Assembly (NCBI GenBank): GCA_000328365.1
Contig: KB309044.1
Location: 416,915 to 480,914, forward strand
From: Capitella teleta
Taxonomy: Eukaryota > Annelida > Polychaeta > Capitellidae
Direction: 5' to 3'
Length of the DNA: 64,000 bases
Shown: one piece after another, positions 45,892-64,000 of the stretch
How the letters are laid out: the number at the start of each line of letters is the position of its first letter
Position numbering within the stretch: position 1 is the first letter of the stretch
Made by a program: the position numbers and the translations under genes
The notes under the pieces: generated by a model
Database searches by the model: none
Seen by the model: only the letters and a program-made list of their open reading frames with translations
What the model was told of the DNA's origin: nothing

Positions 45892-48800
45892 TCAATTCGG
45901 CTGAGAAGAGTGGAATCCGTTCTGGATGAGGTTAGCGGCCAGCATAGTAGCAGCTGCAGCAGCTGAATCACCAAGGTCAAGGGTCGATGCAGCCGCAGCT
46001 CCATTAAACACAGCAGAAACCTTCATTTCATCCACAAAAGATGACGGCTCCTCAGGTGGGTCTGCATCTGGCTCCCTGTGAACGAGCCATCTCAACTGAC
46101 CACCACAAGCAGCAGAAACACTTACTGGTCAACCTTCTTGGCCATCGTGCAACCCCGCCCAATGCCTCTCAGGGGTTCCTGGGGGGCACTGCGTACACGC
46201 TGACCTTTGCCCCTCGACTTCCAGCGACCTTGCCCTCCTGCTGCTCGGCCCCTGCCTCTTGCGCCACGACTAGATTGATCCCTGGAAGCAAGAGTCACCA
46301 AATGAACACCCGAGCAACGTCAGCCTCACCGGTCCCCTTGGGCAGCATTCCATGCTTCCTGCACCAGGGGTCCCATGTGCACTCCCCTGCCCCTCCCTCT
46401 CCTCTCCTCATGACCTTTTGACCCTCCCCAGTTGCCAACGACGACCCCGGCGATCTGCAGCTGGCCTCCTCGGTTGGCCCCGCGTCCAGAAGGGGGCGCT
46501 GTTGTGCCTGGAAATGATCGTCAGATACAACAAGACAGAACGAGCGCCCACTCACCCAAAACACCACGCCCCCTTGGCCTGGCACCAGATGAAGGGTTGT
46601 ACATAGGAGGCCCCCGCGACATGCCGGCAGGGATGAAGTCGTACTGCGGGGGGTGCCTCGACTGGGGCGGCAGGGACAGCATGGGCCGTGCAAACACCTG
46701 GTCGGGGGAGCGGGGGGCTGCCTGCAGGATGGCCTTGCGCATCCTCTCCACCTGCATCACTTGCTCTGCTCGCCCGTCACACAGCTCAATGAGCGATACA
46801 TGTCTGCTGGCTTTGATGAGTTTCAGGTGCAGGAGTTTGCCATCAAAGAAGAACCAGGGGCAGCACCCGCCCCAGGGGATGGGGGCGCCCACGGCATCAT
46901 TCACAAACAGCGCATGGTCAACGCCCTGCATGAACAGGGAGGCCAGGTGCACTCCCCGTGAGTGGATCATAGGCAGTTTGAGCTCCTGCGTCATTTCCAC
47001 TTGCGGCAGCATCGGAGAACACGCCGTGGCAAGAAAGGCGTCCAGTTCATCCCTGCGCATGACGCGCTCGTGACGGTAGAACAGCATGTACCTGAAAGGA
47101 AGCATTGTAAAGACAGGCGGGGGGGCATTTGCAGCGCATTCACCTGAGCACACAGCAGAGGATGATGTGAGACTGAGGAACAAAGGAGATGTTCAGCAGC
47201 AGGTTGTTAGCCACATCGCAGTGCATGCAGCTGAGGAACGCCCTCAGCCGTCTCCTCTTGTCGTCAGCACCAGCCCCCATCCACAGCCGATGGATGCCAG
47301 GCACCAGCCACTCCACCGGTTCAGCATGCACCGTGTTGCAGACCACCCCGCACCCCCTCTGCACCGTCCACTCGCGTACGCTGACCTTTGGCTGCTTCTC
47401 CTGACCCCTCCTGCTGTCGTCAGTCTTGCATCGGCGCTTGTGCTCAGCCAACTGCTTGCTCAGGTCAAACAGAATGGCGTACACGTGCTGGCGTAGCGGC
47501 CGAAAGAGATCAATGCCAGAAGGCAGACCATGGCTGCCGTCCTCCAGGCTAACCGGCAGCTTGATTTCGCCCTGAAGCACACACTCAATGCATATGCCCA
47601 ACACAGCAACAGATTGGCAAACCTGCGAGAGCAGCTGGTAAATCCATGGATGCATGAAGCCACGCGAGTGTCTGTCATAGGTGACGTTGAGAACTGCCTG
47701 AGGAACAGCGGTCGATCGCTCCTTCTGTAAGAGTAGCGTAAAAAATGAGGAAGCAAAACAAGTTAGCACTTACCTTGGCCTTCTTCTGATCTTTCTTTGT
47801 CGCTTTCTTTAGTTCTTCTTTCGGTGGAGATTCTGAGACAAGATATAGAATAAGTTAAGATGAGAGATTAGTTGCTGACCTGGTTTTAGCTCTTCTTGTG
47901 GTTTTTCGTCGTTATATTTGATTGCAACTGAAGCCATTTCCTCCATGATGCATCTGATCAGATCATCATCGGCATCCTCTGAAGTAGACAGCACATCAGC
48001 AGCTGGTTCGTGAAATGTGCCTTCACTGTAACCAGACTCTGCTTCCGTGTACACCTCATCAGGCGCAAAGCCGTCCTTTTCCTGCAAATTAAGATGGCAT
48101 TTCCATGGGGACCTTCTCTGTGCACTCACCTCTGCGTGCATATCTGAGTCAAGTGAGTCATCAGTTGACCGTGGGGGAGATTCACTGGCTTCTTTTGCGG
48201 GAGCCTTGACCGGTGTTTTTGGTTTCTGAGCGCCGGCTGAGTAGCTGCCCGGCTGCAGTGTTTTGCTCTCGGCTTTCTTGCCTGAAAGGATGAGTTTGAA
48301 TGAAGAGACGCAGAAAGAATTGATTACCTCGCGGTTTGTGTCGCAGGAACTTGTTGAAGTGCTCCTTTGTGCCATTCATATAATACTCAACCGCCTGCTT
48401 AAAGCGACTCATTTTCTCTGCCGCATTTCCCATGCAATTACTGCAGAGCAAAAATGTTGATCAATTGATCAGGAATCACATGGCAGGGGCTCACTTAAAC
48501 ACATCCTTTCCGACGGCGTCTAAATCGTCAATGGAATCAATTCCTCTGACGTACGTGAGGACTGCACGCAATACTTCAACAGCAGGCACCTGTGATGGAC
48601 ATCATTACAGAGAGAAGAATGACCCAGCTGAGAGCCGACCTTTGACATTTCTGCAGGCACTGATCGACAGCACAATCGGCAGTAGAATTCCTGCAACTCG
48701 TTCACACCCAGAATATGTGTCCCTAAATGAGAGGAGGAAATCAAGGAGGGAACAAAGCGATGGTGATTGCAAACCTAGTAGAGCTGCCAGGACGCAGAAC

Positions 48801-49486
48801 CTCTGAGGGTGAAGGTCAACGGTCTTGGCAACATCATCCATCATATACTCCTTGGTCTCCAAGGTGCCGCGGTACGTGAGTTTGAGGCAATGAGATGAAA
48901 AGTAGCGAGGGGGGTCAAAGATGGCGTAGTCTGGGTGGTCAGCCACGAGGCCACTGAGACCGTTCTCACGCACGCACGCTATCACTTCCTGGTGGTGATC
49001 CTCAAACGTCACCAGCATTGGCACGTTCATGTAGCGCAGAGCAACACGCAGCGTGGTCATGAGGCAGGCAGGCGCCACCCACCAGACTTTGGGAGGGGGC
49101 GTTGCCTTGTGGCTTAAATGTCTGTACACATGGTTGATATTCTTCTGTACTTCTGCTTGTTGCTCTTGCCACTGTTGTATTCTGTCTTTCTCCATGGCTC
49201 CATTTATCACCACTAGAATATCCATGTTTGCAGTTCTGCATGCGTTCATCAGATTGGAGAGGAACGTGAGCATGCGATTCCATTGGCCTCCACTCACCCA
49301 GTCAGGGTAATACCCCCCATACAATCTGTTCAGGGAGGTTTCTGCATCGACGGCCAGGCAGAAGCGGCCACCCCGGCGGCGGTCGGCCCCCCTCGCCACT
49401 CCCCGGCCTATCTCAACAAGATCGACGGGCCTGCAGGCGTCCACGCAATGGCCCTCGACAAAGTCACACAGGTCTTGAAGCCCCAT
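45892..49486 (-). CDS. FAM120: FAM120-like protein (constitutive coactivator of PPAR-gamma family)
   Basis: Complete gene, 985 residues (human FAM120A is about 1,100). Exons, 5' to 3': 49486-48775; 48722-48640; 48589-48495; 48440-48328; 48281-48130; 48081-47880; 47832-47774; 47724-47144; 47091-46556; 46507-46423; 46281-46126; 46075-45892. All phases agree. The N-terminus is the family's PIN/FEN1-like fold (MGLQDLCDFVEGHC, AVDAETSLNRLYGG, DWVSGGQWN, ATPPPKVWW, FEDHHQEVIACVRENGL). The middle has RLWMGAGADDKRRRLRAFLSC and GVDHALFVNDAVGAPIPW. The C-terminus has an RG-rich tail (SSRGARGRGR) suited to RNA binding. Exons 5-6 are an acidic low-complexity linker. FAM120A is known as an RNA-binding scaffold and FAM120B as a PPAR-gamma coactivator; which applies here is unknown. 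I use Met at 49486, not the Met 18 bases upstream, since MGLQDL matches the family start MGVQGF. Confidence 0.95.
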
Positions 49487-49489
49487 CAC

Positions 49490-49945
49490 CAATATGTGAA
49501 ACAAAGCTCAGGTCAATGGTTGATCTCTTGGCACCGTCACCGAATGCCGGAGATTCAGTTAAATATAAGAAAACAAGAAGAAACTTAAGGCTTAAAGAAC
49601 ACAAGCAAACCTCGAGCGGAAGCGACCATATGAACCAGTGCGCGTGCGTGGCTCAAGAATCGTTCATATAACTCAAGCTTCGCGGGTCTTTCTCTCATCA
49701 CGGTTCATCATTTATGGATGTTCAAGATCAGGTTCATGCAGGTTCCAAGAATTTGTATTGGACAACCAAAAAGAGAAATGCACTTTTTAAATTTGACCAT
49801 GAAATGATATTAAAAATGACTCCAGATTGATTATTAGCCGTCATGTGTGTACTATTGCAAGTTAAATTTTACTAATTACAAATGACAAGCAATGTAAAGG
49901 CGAGTGTGCCAAATAAAACAATGAAAAATATGTTATAATTATAAT
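49490..49945. other. FAM120-like upstream region
   Basis: Contains the likely 5' UTR and promoter of the FAM120-like gene. A CpG-rich patch lies near 49610-49700. No other gene seen. Confidence 0.4.
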
Positions 49946-49949
49946 TAAT

Positions 49950-52640
49950 GAGTAGAGGATTGAGGGCAAAACAAACAGAAAGGGGCGTTTGCCATGCAGA
50001 CAGTGTCTGTATCCTCGTCACCTTCTTCCTTGTCAAATTTGGGATCGGATCCACATGGCATGCCAAACAGTGCCAACAACGGCTTGTGGTCGGTGACAAG
50101 TATGAATTTACGTCAATAGAGAAATTGAAGAAATTTCTTCAGTGCAAAGATGATTGACAAGGCCTCCTTTTGAACTTGGCTGTAACCTCCTTGCGTTGAT
50201 GACAGGGTCTTGGACATGTTGTTAATTGGCCGCTTGATTTTGTCCGGATTGTGGAAGAGAACAGCACCCACGCCAACGCTTGAGGAATCACAAGATATGC
50301 CAAGGAGAATGGACGGATCAAAATGTGCAAAAACTTGGTCACCACTCAGCATCTTCTGGATCTGAGGAAATGCTGACTCCTGTGCTGATCCCCAGCTCCA
50401 TTCGATGTCCTTCTTCGCTAGCTGGTAGAGCGGCATGGCAATGCTGGCTGTGTGTGGCAGAAACCTGGCATAGAACTGGATGGATCCAAGAAATGAGCAC
50501 AGCTCGTTGACATTTATGGGCGGCAGCATCGACTTTAGCAATTTCTGTACTGGAAAGCATGTGTCCCAGGTATTATACACAGGGTTGTGCAAACTGGCAT
50601 TGCTCCAATCGACATCTCAAGCCATGTTCATCGAGGCGTGAAAGCAAAGCGGGTAAATTAGTAACATGTTCATCAGCTGTTTTCCCGCTCACCAAAATGT
50701 CATCTAGGTAGATTGTGACTCCACGTAGATCACTTGTTAGTTGAAAATACCCAGGGGTTGAGACGATCTCTTCTGGAGCAGTACCTCTTGATGCATACTA
50801 AGGGCCGAATGTTTCTGTGAGGTTAGGCCGAGAAATATCTGGTTGTATGCGTCTGTGAGGTCGATCTTGGTGAAACAATAACCTCCAGAGGGACGTTGCA
50901 TGAGTTTCTCTGATGAAGGCATTGGGTGGCGATGCGGTTTGAGTTGAGGGTTCACTGTCACCGAGTAATCACCACACACTTGTAGTTTTGCCTTTTTTTG
51001 GCCGAACAACACACTTTTGCGTCTTCTCCCACACGCCTTTCTTGATGCCGGTGTTGTAAGTTTGTACCAGGTCTTCTTGGACTGCATACAGTACTGTTCT
51101 TGCTTTTAAAAAGATCTGATTAACATCATCCTTGAATTCAACTTCGAGTTCGAATTTCTTTAGCTTTCCCAACTCTGCTTTGAACAAGTCAGGGTAATCA
51201 GCACATACTTTGTGGCACTTATCTTGTAAGATGGTGTTAGCTGGTAGTTGGTTGAACACTGCCTGTACCGAGGTACTCTTTGGTGTTGGCATTGTCTCAC
51301 TGAGCAGAGCATCAACGGAGATGCTCAGCTGAAGAATAGCTGAGCATCCAAGGAGATTCAAATTTGGCTGCTCCATGATATTGAAAGGTAGAGCGACGCA
51401 ACGGCTGGTAGTGTTCATCGTCTGGAGTGCAACAGACCCCAGAAGCGGTAGAGGGTGTAGGCTGGCTGACTTTTAACGTTGGTCGACTTTCTTCAAAGGC
51501 GGTTATCCCAGCTTGGTCCACGTAGTCTTGCCAATAAAGCTATCTCCTGATCCAGTGTCCACCTCAAATTCGACTGGCACATTGTTGGAGAAAATTGAGT
51601 GGTTCAGTGGTGAGCAGCTGTCTGTAGAAGTCAAATTGCATGGGTAAATGCTGCTCATCATTTTGACGCTTTTCTTTTTCTTTATACACGTTTTCTCAAT
51701 ATGTCGTTTCCTGGAGCAGAAATTACATTTGGTGTCCTTATGACAACATTGGGGTGCTTTGTGTGATGGGTCACCGCAGCGGTATCACGTGACGGTTGTA
51801 CGCTCCTGCTGGGCCTGTGTCTGCTTCCCTCTCGTAGGCGGTTCACTACATGAGATAACATTTCACACAGTCTTCATGGCCACTTTTGCTGCGTCTTCAA
51901 CCTCGACGGCAATCTCCACTGACTTTGCAAATAATAGGTTTGTGTCCTTGACCCGAAATAACGCTTTCAAAGCCTCTTCATTGTTGATGGCACATATAAA
52001 TTTTGTCTTCATCGTTTTGTCAAGCCGGTCCTTGATGCTCCCAAAATCACACGTGATGGTGTCCTGTCGTAACACTAGTTCATGTACTGACTCACCTGAC
52101 AGACGTGCCATGTTGCTCCAGAACTTTAATCGTTCTCTGACAACAAACTGAATCGGGTGAAACTGCTCCTCTATAAAGCTCGTAATTCAGTTGAACGTCA
52201 AATCATTGACTTCAAATGGAGAGGATTGTTGAGGCGCCAAATTCGTTAACAACTTGTAGGTTGTGGTCGTCTGGTTCATAAGAAACATGTGTGCTCTTTT
52301 CCCACCTGGAACAGAATGTGCCTTCGTGAAGGTCGTAAAACGCGATAAATAGTCCTTCCACAGTTTGGTTGCCACGTCAAAGTGTCCAAAGGTCACATGG
52401 CTTGTGTCGGTGCCTGTTCACTTGCACCCACCTGTTGCTTGCTGAGCGCTGCATACTCTATTTGTTCCTCATGCTGCTGCTGTTCCTGCTTGAATGCTCC
52501 TGTAACCACTGCAAATGCTCCTTCTACATTAAGACACATGTAAAAGTAAAAATTCAGGGTGCCGATTACGCCAATTTGTCGTATATCGAAGAAATAAAAC
52601 CCGATTTTAATGGCAGTGCTTTTAATCCAGGGTTGTGAGA
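49950..52640 (-). mobile_element. Ty3/gypsy-type LTR-retroelement fossil, gag-pol
   Basis: Minus-strand order is gag (about 52.4-51.85 kb), a CCHC zinc knuckle (about 51.77-51.69 kb), aspartic protease with a D-T/S-G-type site (near 51.57 kb), reverse transcriptase (about 51.1-50.65 kb, with FTKIDLTDAYNQI) and RNase H (about 50.6-49.97 kb, with VTDHKPLLALFG near its end). This order is that of Ty3/gypsy pol. Integrase is not seen and paired LTRs were not found, although a TATA-bearing stretch at about 52.64-52.7 kb could be part of a 5' LTR. The element is broken, with roughly half a dozen interruptions, and looks moderately old. It lies just upstream of the FAM120-like gene on the same strand. 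Confidence 0.85.
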
Positions 52641-53603
52641 AAAAGAGAAAGAAACACAGCGAGCTTCGCTCTTATATAATAACGATTCGATGAACAACAC
52701 TTATTCGTGAGATACCATCAGTCTGTACTCAGTCCGTAGGATTCATTACAATGATGTAAACTGCAATTGGATTTCATTTCAAATTATTGATGCAATAAAA
52801 GCTATGCGTGAAAACTGTACATTGTACATGCCAAACAAGCACTGGCAAAAACTTGCATATACTTCACCAAGTGCACGTGAGTATAATGTGATCCACCACC
52901 ACTGGCAAACAGTGCATGCATGCTGACGAGAGTTAACATTACATCACCAAAGCCTCTACATATGAGGCACCGTAACCATGCTACCCATGCAATGTTTAAT
53001 TAACATAACCAACTTCTCCTCTGTGTTGTTAGCCATTAAACAAGTGATCAACCCATTCACACTTGAACGCCTCTTTAAAAAGCCATGAATGCGGTGATAA
53101 CCAGCCAATTAAGAGATCAGGGGGATCACGCAATCAATTGAAGGAGCAAAGCTCAAAGTTTCTGAGTCGGCGCCAGTCACTTTAACTTTAACTGTCCTTA
53201 TTAGTTTGTTTCCTCCTGACTCGCATTTGCCCGCATCAAGTGTTTTGCAATATGTCTTACTTTAATATAGAATTGATGATATAATTTTTTTTTTCCTGTG
53301 AGCATAGAATCCGCCAGCGAGTTCTAGGACCATAGGTGATTTTTGCTCAAACCGGAACTCTGGGAAATGACCCGAATTCGAGGCAGCCGGAATCGGAACC
53401 CGGAACTTCGTGCATCCCTAATCAATATTAATGCTGCCTTCTTATTGTCCTCTAAGTCTCGAATTACATTAACAGAATAATGACTGTTTTATGGAATTCA
53501 AGCTTCAAATAATGAATTCTATCAAACATCATAAAGGTTTAACATAAAGACCACCTAAAACAATAAACGCTGGACTTGAAAATTCACTCGACAACCAGGG
53601 CGA

Positions 53604-53617
53604 GTTGCTATAGCAAC
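53604..53617. promoter_or_regulatory. Palindromic X-box-like motif
   Basis: GTTGCTATAGCAAC is a perfect 14-base palindrome close to the RFX X-box. No gene was identified nearby, so function is uncertain. Confidence 0.25.
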
Positions 53618-53724
53618 CCATTCACTTGGACAAAATTCTGCGTAAGGGGTTATATTGCACCTTGGTGACTACTGAGAGTGTGCATAAGTTCGTGAGTTGT
53701 TTTTTTGCATTTTTTTTTTGTGGG

Positions 53725-53890
53725 CTAATTTAACCTTGGAATCCAAAAGCAATTAGGGCTATGTGGTCCGAGGAGATAAGCAGGAATTAAGTGCCTTACC
53801 TAAGGACACAAGCATGGTGGCTTTGAACTTTCAGTGGCCAGCGCCAAGTCCTTTTGAGCCGAGCATGCAAACCACTCAGCCACTATCACT
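53725..53890 (-). repeat. tRNA-derived SINE
   Basis: On the minus strand an A box TGGCTGAGTGG (53872-53882) and a B-box-like GTTCAAAGCC (53819-53828) are followed by GTGTCCTTAGGTAAGGCACT. This resembles the GTGTCCTTGGGCAAG-type core found in many marine-animal and fish SINEs. The family is not named. Confidence 0.55.
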
Positions 53891-54639
53891 CCTGTTCGGT
53901 TCCCAGTTGAGCAACTTGCCAGGTTCGAATTTTGCGGCCTGAAAAACCTCATGTTCACCAGAGCATGACACATTGTACAGTGTCGAATTTCAGTATCTGG
54001 TTGGACGGTAATTGGATATTTGTGCTCAATTAAGCAGACAGTGCTTTTGTGACTGTGCTTGCTTGTATGATCCCTGGGGAGTTAAATTTGTGTTAGTTTC
54101 ATGGGTCCAATAACCAGGGGAAGTATTGTGAAGCCAGACACATAAACACTGCACCAGTGCTCCTAGACTATAAAACTCACTTCAACTTTCAACTTTGCAA
54201 CGAGATCTCAGAGTGTGCATTGATCCCAGACTGCTGAACACTGCGCTGAAGCGAGAACACTTTGATATACCACTTCTGCACAACTACCTTCCTGAGTGTT
54301 GACTGGACCTTGGGTTGGCGTCGATTTGAAAGTGTGTGTGTGTTCCTGATTCTACATGGTCTGACCAGTTGGTCATATTCTTAGACTATGAGACTTTGCT
54401 TGCAAAATAAGACGAGAAGAGAGAAAGTTTCTTCTTGAAAAAGATTTAATTCAGTTGATTTCAAGTTATGTTGATCCCAAGAGAATTACAAGAGAACCTA
54501 GATAATTGTGCTAGACACACGTTGGTTTGTAACACTGAGCTAATGCAAGCCAGAACATTCATGATCATCGATCTTTGCCAGCCATGGTTACTGGCCTTTG
54601 ACTCTGGATCATGAAAGCAGCTTGCTTGCAACCTTCCAC

Positions 54640-56470
54640 TTACCTTTTGGTTGATACTGGTGGAAAGTTCTACTATTTGGTCACTCTGTCTCAGCAAAGA
54701 TCTTCCAGAAATATTTGCACATGGCTGTTGATGACTTACCCAGAGATATAAACATTGCTGTTGACCTTTTAGTCTACATGTAAAACATGGAAGGCCACGA
54801 CTACAAGCTGGACAGTCCGACAAGCTGCTGAAGTGATGCTTTGATGGGAAAATACACCTCAACACAAGGAAGATGAAGCTACATGTAGACAGTGTGCCAT
54901 TTATTTGTCATATGCTGACAAGGGAGGGAATGAAATCTGACTCCGAGAAAATTGAAGCAATCTTCAAGGTACCAGCGCCAGGAGACATATACGGTGTACA
55001 GTAAAAGCTTGTTACAGCGACATGTTTGGTTTCAGGAAAATCGGTCGTTGTAACGAATTTGTCAGTGTAGTGAATTTGGCCCATAAAGCACCGACTGATC
55101 GTCATGAACTCATGATGGTCACCCCATAATGCCTATTGGTTTACTGTATGTAGTGTTACCTTGCATGCATACTGTGTTGTAACAAGGAAGAACAATTTTA
55201 CGGATTTGAAGGATAGTTTAGGCCTTACATATTTATTTTTTGAAGAAATCAAACATTATTCTTTCATAAGCAAAAGCTGTGAATTCACACCTCGGGCGCT
55301 CGCTCTGTCGCCGGAGTTCATTGAATATTCCTAGAGTATTTTTTCCGATCTTCGGAAACGATCAAAGGACTTTATCTTTTGTAATCAAACAATAACGCTT
55401 TGAAAGCCGACAAAGGCGACCGCTACCTATCCGTTGCTTTAATTGAGCGGGAGATGTGCATTTCACTCTCTGTGTTCAGCGTCGGCATTCATAGCTTTAA
55501 TCCATTCGTCTGAGCAGTTTACCAACAAACCATTGAATTAAATCTTTGATATTTTTACCAAGGCTTAGACAAACATTACAACAATAACATGCCGACAACA
55601 TCAGAACTTTAATTTATGTGAGTCGTCCGTCGTGGGTCAGTGAACATCGGAGACAGTCGCGTGTCATTGAACATGAGCGACCTCAAGGCGACGGCCTGTT
55701 GTTGTAATGAGCTAGATTTCAATGTTAAAGGCACATTTGTTTGACGTTTTGCCTGTCAGAGTCGGAACAGTGAATTTTGTCAGTGTATCGGGCTTTTAAC
55801 ATTGTGGAAGATCAGTTTCGACCAAAAAGCTGTCAATAAGTGAATTTGTCAGTGTAATGAGTGTCGTTGTAATGAGCTTTTACTGTACATCGAGTCTGTG
55901 GAACAGTGATTTTCTTTGTGGAATTCCTGCCATCACTCGCATCTGTGATTGTGCCCATTAATATGCTGAAGGGCAAGAACGTCTCGTTCAACTGGGCCAG
56001 CAGTCATCAAAATGCTCTGGAGAAAGTGAAGGCAATGCTCGCCAATGCACCTGTACTGAGGAGCATTGAAGAAGGGGATAAAGTAGAGGTACAGTGTGAT
56101 GCATTGCAGAAAGGTCTAGGGTGTGTTTTATGAACCTGTGCGTGTGAACACTATGCCTGTGAACACTATTTGATCACTGTTGGTTATTTTTCTGGATTCT
56201 TTGACATTGATGGGATACAGGAGACCACAATGTGTGAAGTGAGAAGGAAGCTCTGGGAGCATTTCGTGAGGTACAGGTTAACTGAGATCTTTGTCACTTA
56301 CAATGGCCTGCAGTATGCATTGGAAAAGTTCCAGATCGTCACAAGGGAATGCAACTTTGACCATGATACCAGCAGTCTCGAAAACCCCCTGCACTAATGG
56401 GAAAGTGCAGCTAGCAGGGAAACAAGCCAAGACTCTGATTGAAAAATATGTTTGCCCTTTTTTGTCATGG
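54640..56470 (+). mobile_element. Ty3/gypsy-type retroelement fossil, pol pieces, split by a MITE
   Basis: Plus-strand pieces resemble the end of the reverse transcriptase (about 54.64-54.99 kb), the connection/RNase H start (about 55.89-56.13 kb) and an integrase-core segment (about 56.23-56.45 kb). A TA-flanked pogo-type MITE (54999-55885) sits inside it, so the retroelement was there first. The fossil is fragmentary with several interruptions and no LTRs seen. It is a different copy from the one at 49.95-52.64 kb and on the opposite strand. Confidence 0.75.
54999..55885. mobile_element. Pogo/Tigger-like MITE, 887 bp, TA target site
   Basis: The left end CAGTAAAAGCTTGTTACAGC and the right end, read on the other strand (CAGTAAAAGCTCATTACAAC), match at 21 of 24 terminal bases. 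The element is flanked by TA on both sides (54997-54998 and 55886-55887), the Tc1/mariner-pogo target. Subterminal motifs such as AATTTGTCAGTGTA recur near both ends (about 55055-55070 and 55840-55855). No transposase frame, so it is non-autonomous. Confidence 0.9.
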
Positions 56471-56829
56471 TTGACTTTTGTCCATGAAATCCGGGCAGGG
56501 TGGAGTTGAGGTAAAGAGCACAGTTGGTTTTGAGTGCACTGATGTTGGGAGGATGCGGGAACAGTTTGAGGGTAAATTGTTTAAATATTTTATAGGTTTG
56601 AAGAATTTTACGATTTGTCTTATGGGATAATAATGGGGTTATTATGGTTACGCACGTGTGGACGTCTTTTCAAAAAATCAAACTATCGTTTTGTGTCTTT
56701 TTATGGATTAACATCAGCAAATTGTGAAATAACAACACACAATTGTGCTGAGGTTGTTGTGCACATCATTCTGAACGTGTTGATATATTTTGATATAATT
56801 TGGTACGTGTATAACCTCAATACGAACGG

Positions 56830-57360
56830 TAGCACCTCTGCAGGTTGCACCGTGAATATCCCCTCCGCATTGGTTTGTCAGCATCCAAATCCGAGGTCCC
56901 GTCAGTCAACCCATCGCCCAACACTGACACTTGACGGTAACAACATCAATCCATCCACCTCTATTAGGAACATCGGTGTGCTATTTGACTCTGCATTTAA
57001 TTTAGAAGATCACGTGAATGCTCTGTGCCGGATTATGTTCTTCCACATCATTCACATTTGGAGAATTCGCGAGTACCTCACAACATCTGCAACTCGCGTG
57101 TTCGTTGCTTCAGTTCTGCTACTCCTTCTCTTTGGAATGAACTACCCCAAAGTATTCGCCTCTCATCAAACCTACTTAAATATAAATCAAAACTTAAGAC
57201 ATACTTTTTCCAGAAAGCTTTTAATGACATATCTTAACAAATCAACTTCTTATCATTTTTTTATATTTTATTGTACATCACGTTTGAACAGTTTATTTCT
57301 TTCTGAATTTCGCGATTCATAAGTTTGAAGTAATAAATAAATAAATAATTAAATAATAAA
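56830..57360 (+). mobile_element. CR1-like LINE 3' end
   Basis: The first frame has TSIRNIGVLFDSAFNLEDHV (about 56958-57018) and IWRIREYLTTSATRVFVAS. A second frame has SLWNELPQSIRLSSN and LLKYKSKLKTYFFQKAF (about 57165-57220), the typical C-terminal end of CR1-clade RT proteins. The conserved LDYCNSLL-type block between them is missing and the frame shifts. An (ATAA)n tail lies at about 57333-57360. Dead 5'-truncated copy. Confidence 0.8.

Positions 57361-64000
<6,640 letters not shown>

Larger units (their letters stand above)
52700..54640. other. Intergenic, repeat-rich, no gene recognised
   Basis: No coding exon seen. Holds a tRNA-derived SINE (about 53725-53890), a palindromic X-box-like motif (53604-53617) and AT-rich DNA. 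Part may be decayed retroelement flank. Confidence 0.4.

Noticed and set aside
46432-47496. Long plus-strand open frames at 46.4-47.5 kb
   Set aside because: Shadows of FAM120-like exons 8-10 on the minus strand, which carry the homology.

Overview
The window is animal (metazoan) nuclear DNA, most likely from an invertebrate. It is AT-rich, its genes are split by GT-AG introns (many only 50-100 bases in the central gene), and it carries metazoan families: an IP3 receptor, a FAM120-type PIN-like protein, a KLHL-type Kelch protein, a copine and a C-type lectin. RTE and CR1/L2-type LINEs, tRNA-derived SINEs, TTAA- and TA-flanked MITEs and Ty3/gypsy fossils fill the space between. The phylum cannot be settled from the sequence alone. 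All splice sites below were found by reading: homology was recalled from memory, and phases were checked exon by exon.

Layout. 1-11.4 kb: intergenic, with a GC-rich promoter-like patch near 3.4-4.0 kb, two pieces of an RTE LINE and a CA repeat. 11.5-13.07 kb (-): single-exon BTB-BACK-Kelch gene. 13.2-24.8 kb: intergenic, with a TTAA MITE, two copies of a CR1/L2-like LINE tail, and a damaged C-type lectin gene with a SINE in its intron. 24,791-45,541 (+): a complete IP3 receptor gene, at least 57 exons in unbroken phase, about 2.8 thousand residues. 45,892-49,486 (-): a complete 12-exon FAM120-like gene, tail to tail with the IP3 receptor. About 49.95-52.64 kb (-): Ty3/gypsy fossil. About 54.64-56.47 kb (+): a second Ty3/gypsy fossil split by a pogo-type MITE. 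56.8-57.4 kb: CR1-like LINE 3' end. 59,151-64,000 (+): 5' part of a copine gene with two alternative first exons, cut by the window edge.

The most interesting signal is in the IP3 receptor gene. Two exons have a tandem duplicate with the same ends and phases: 100/100 nt in the second beta-trefoil, and 100/97 nt in the helical regulatory region. Using both copies would break the frame, so the layout predicts mutually exclusive splicing. The gene also holds several in-phase small or cassette exons, including one at the position of the vertebrate SII splice segment, plus two GC-AG introns and two tiny open introns. Together they would let one locus make many receptor variants.

The IP3 receptor (ER calcium release) and copine (C2-domain, calcium-dependent membrane binding) both belong to calcium biology, but nothing shows that they are co-regulated. 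The Kelch protein is probably a Cullin-3 substrate adaptor, and the FAM120-like protein probably binds RNA.
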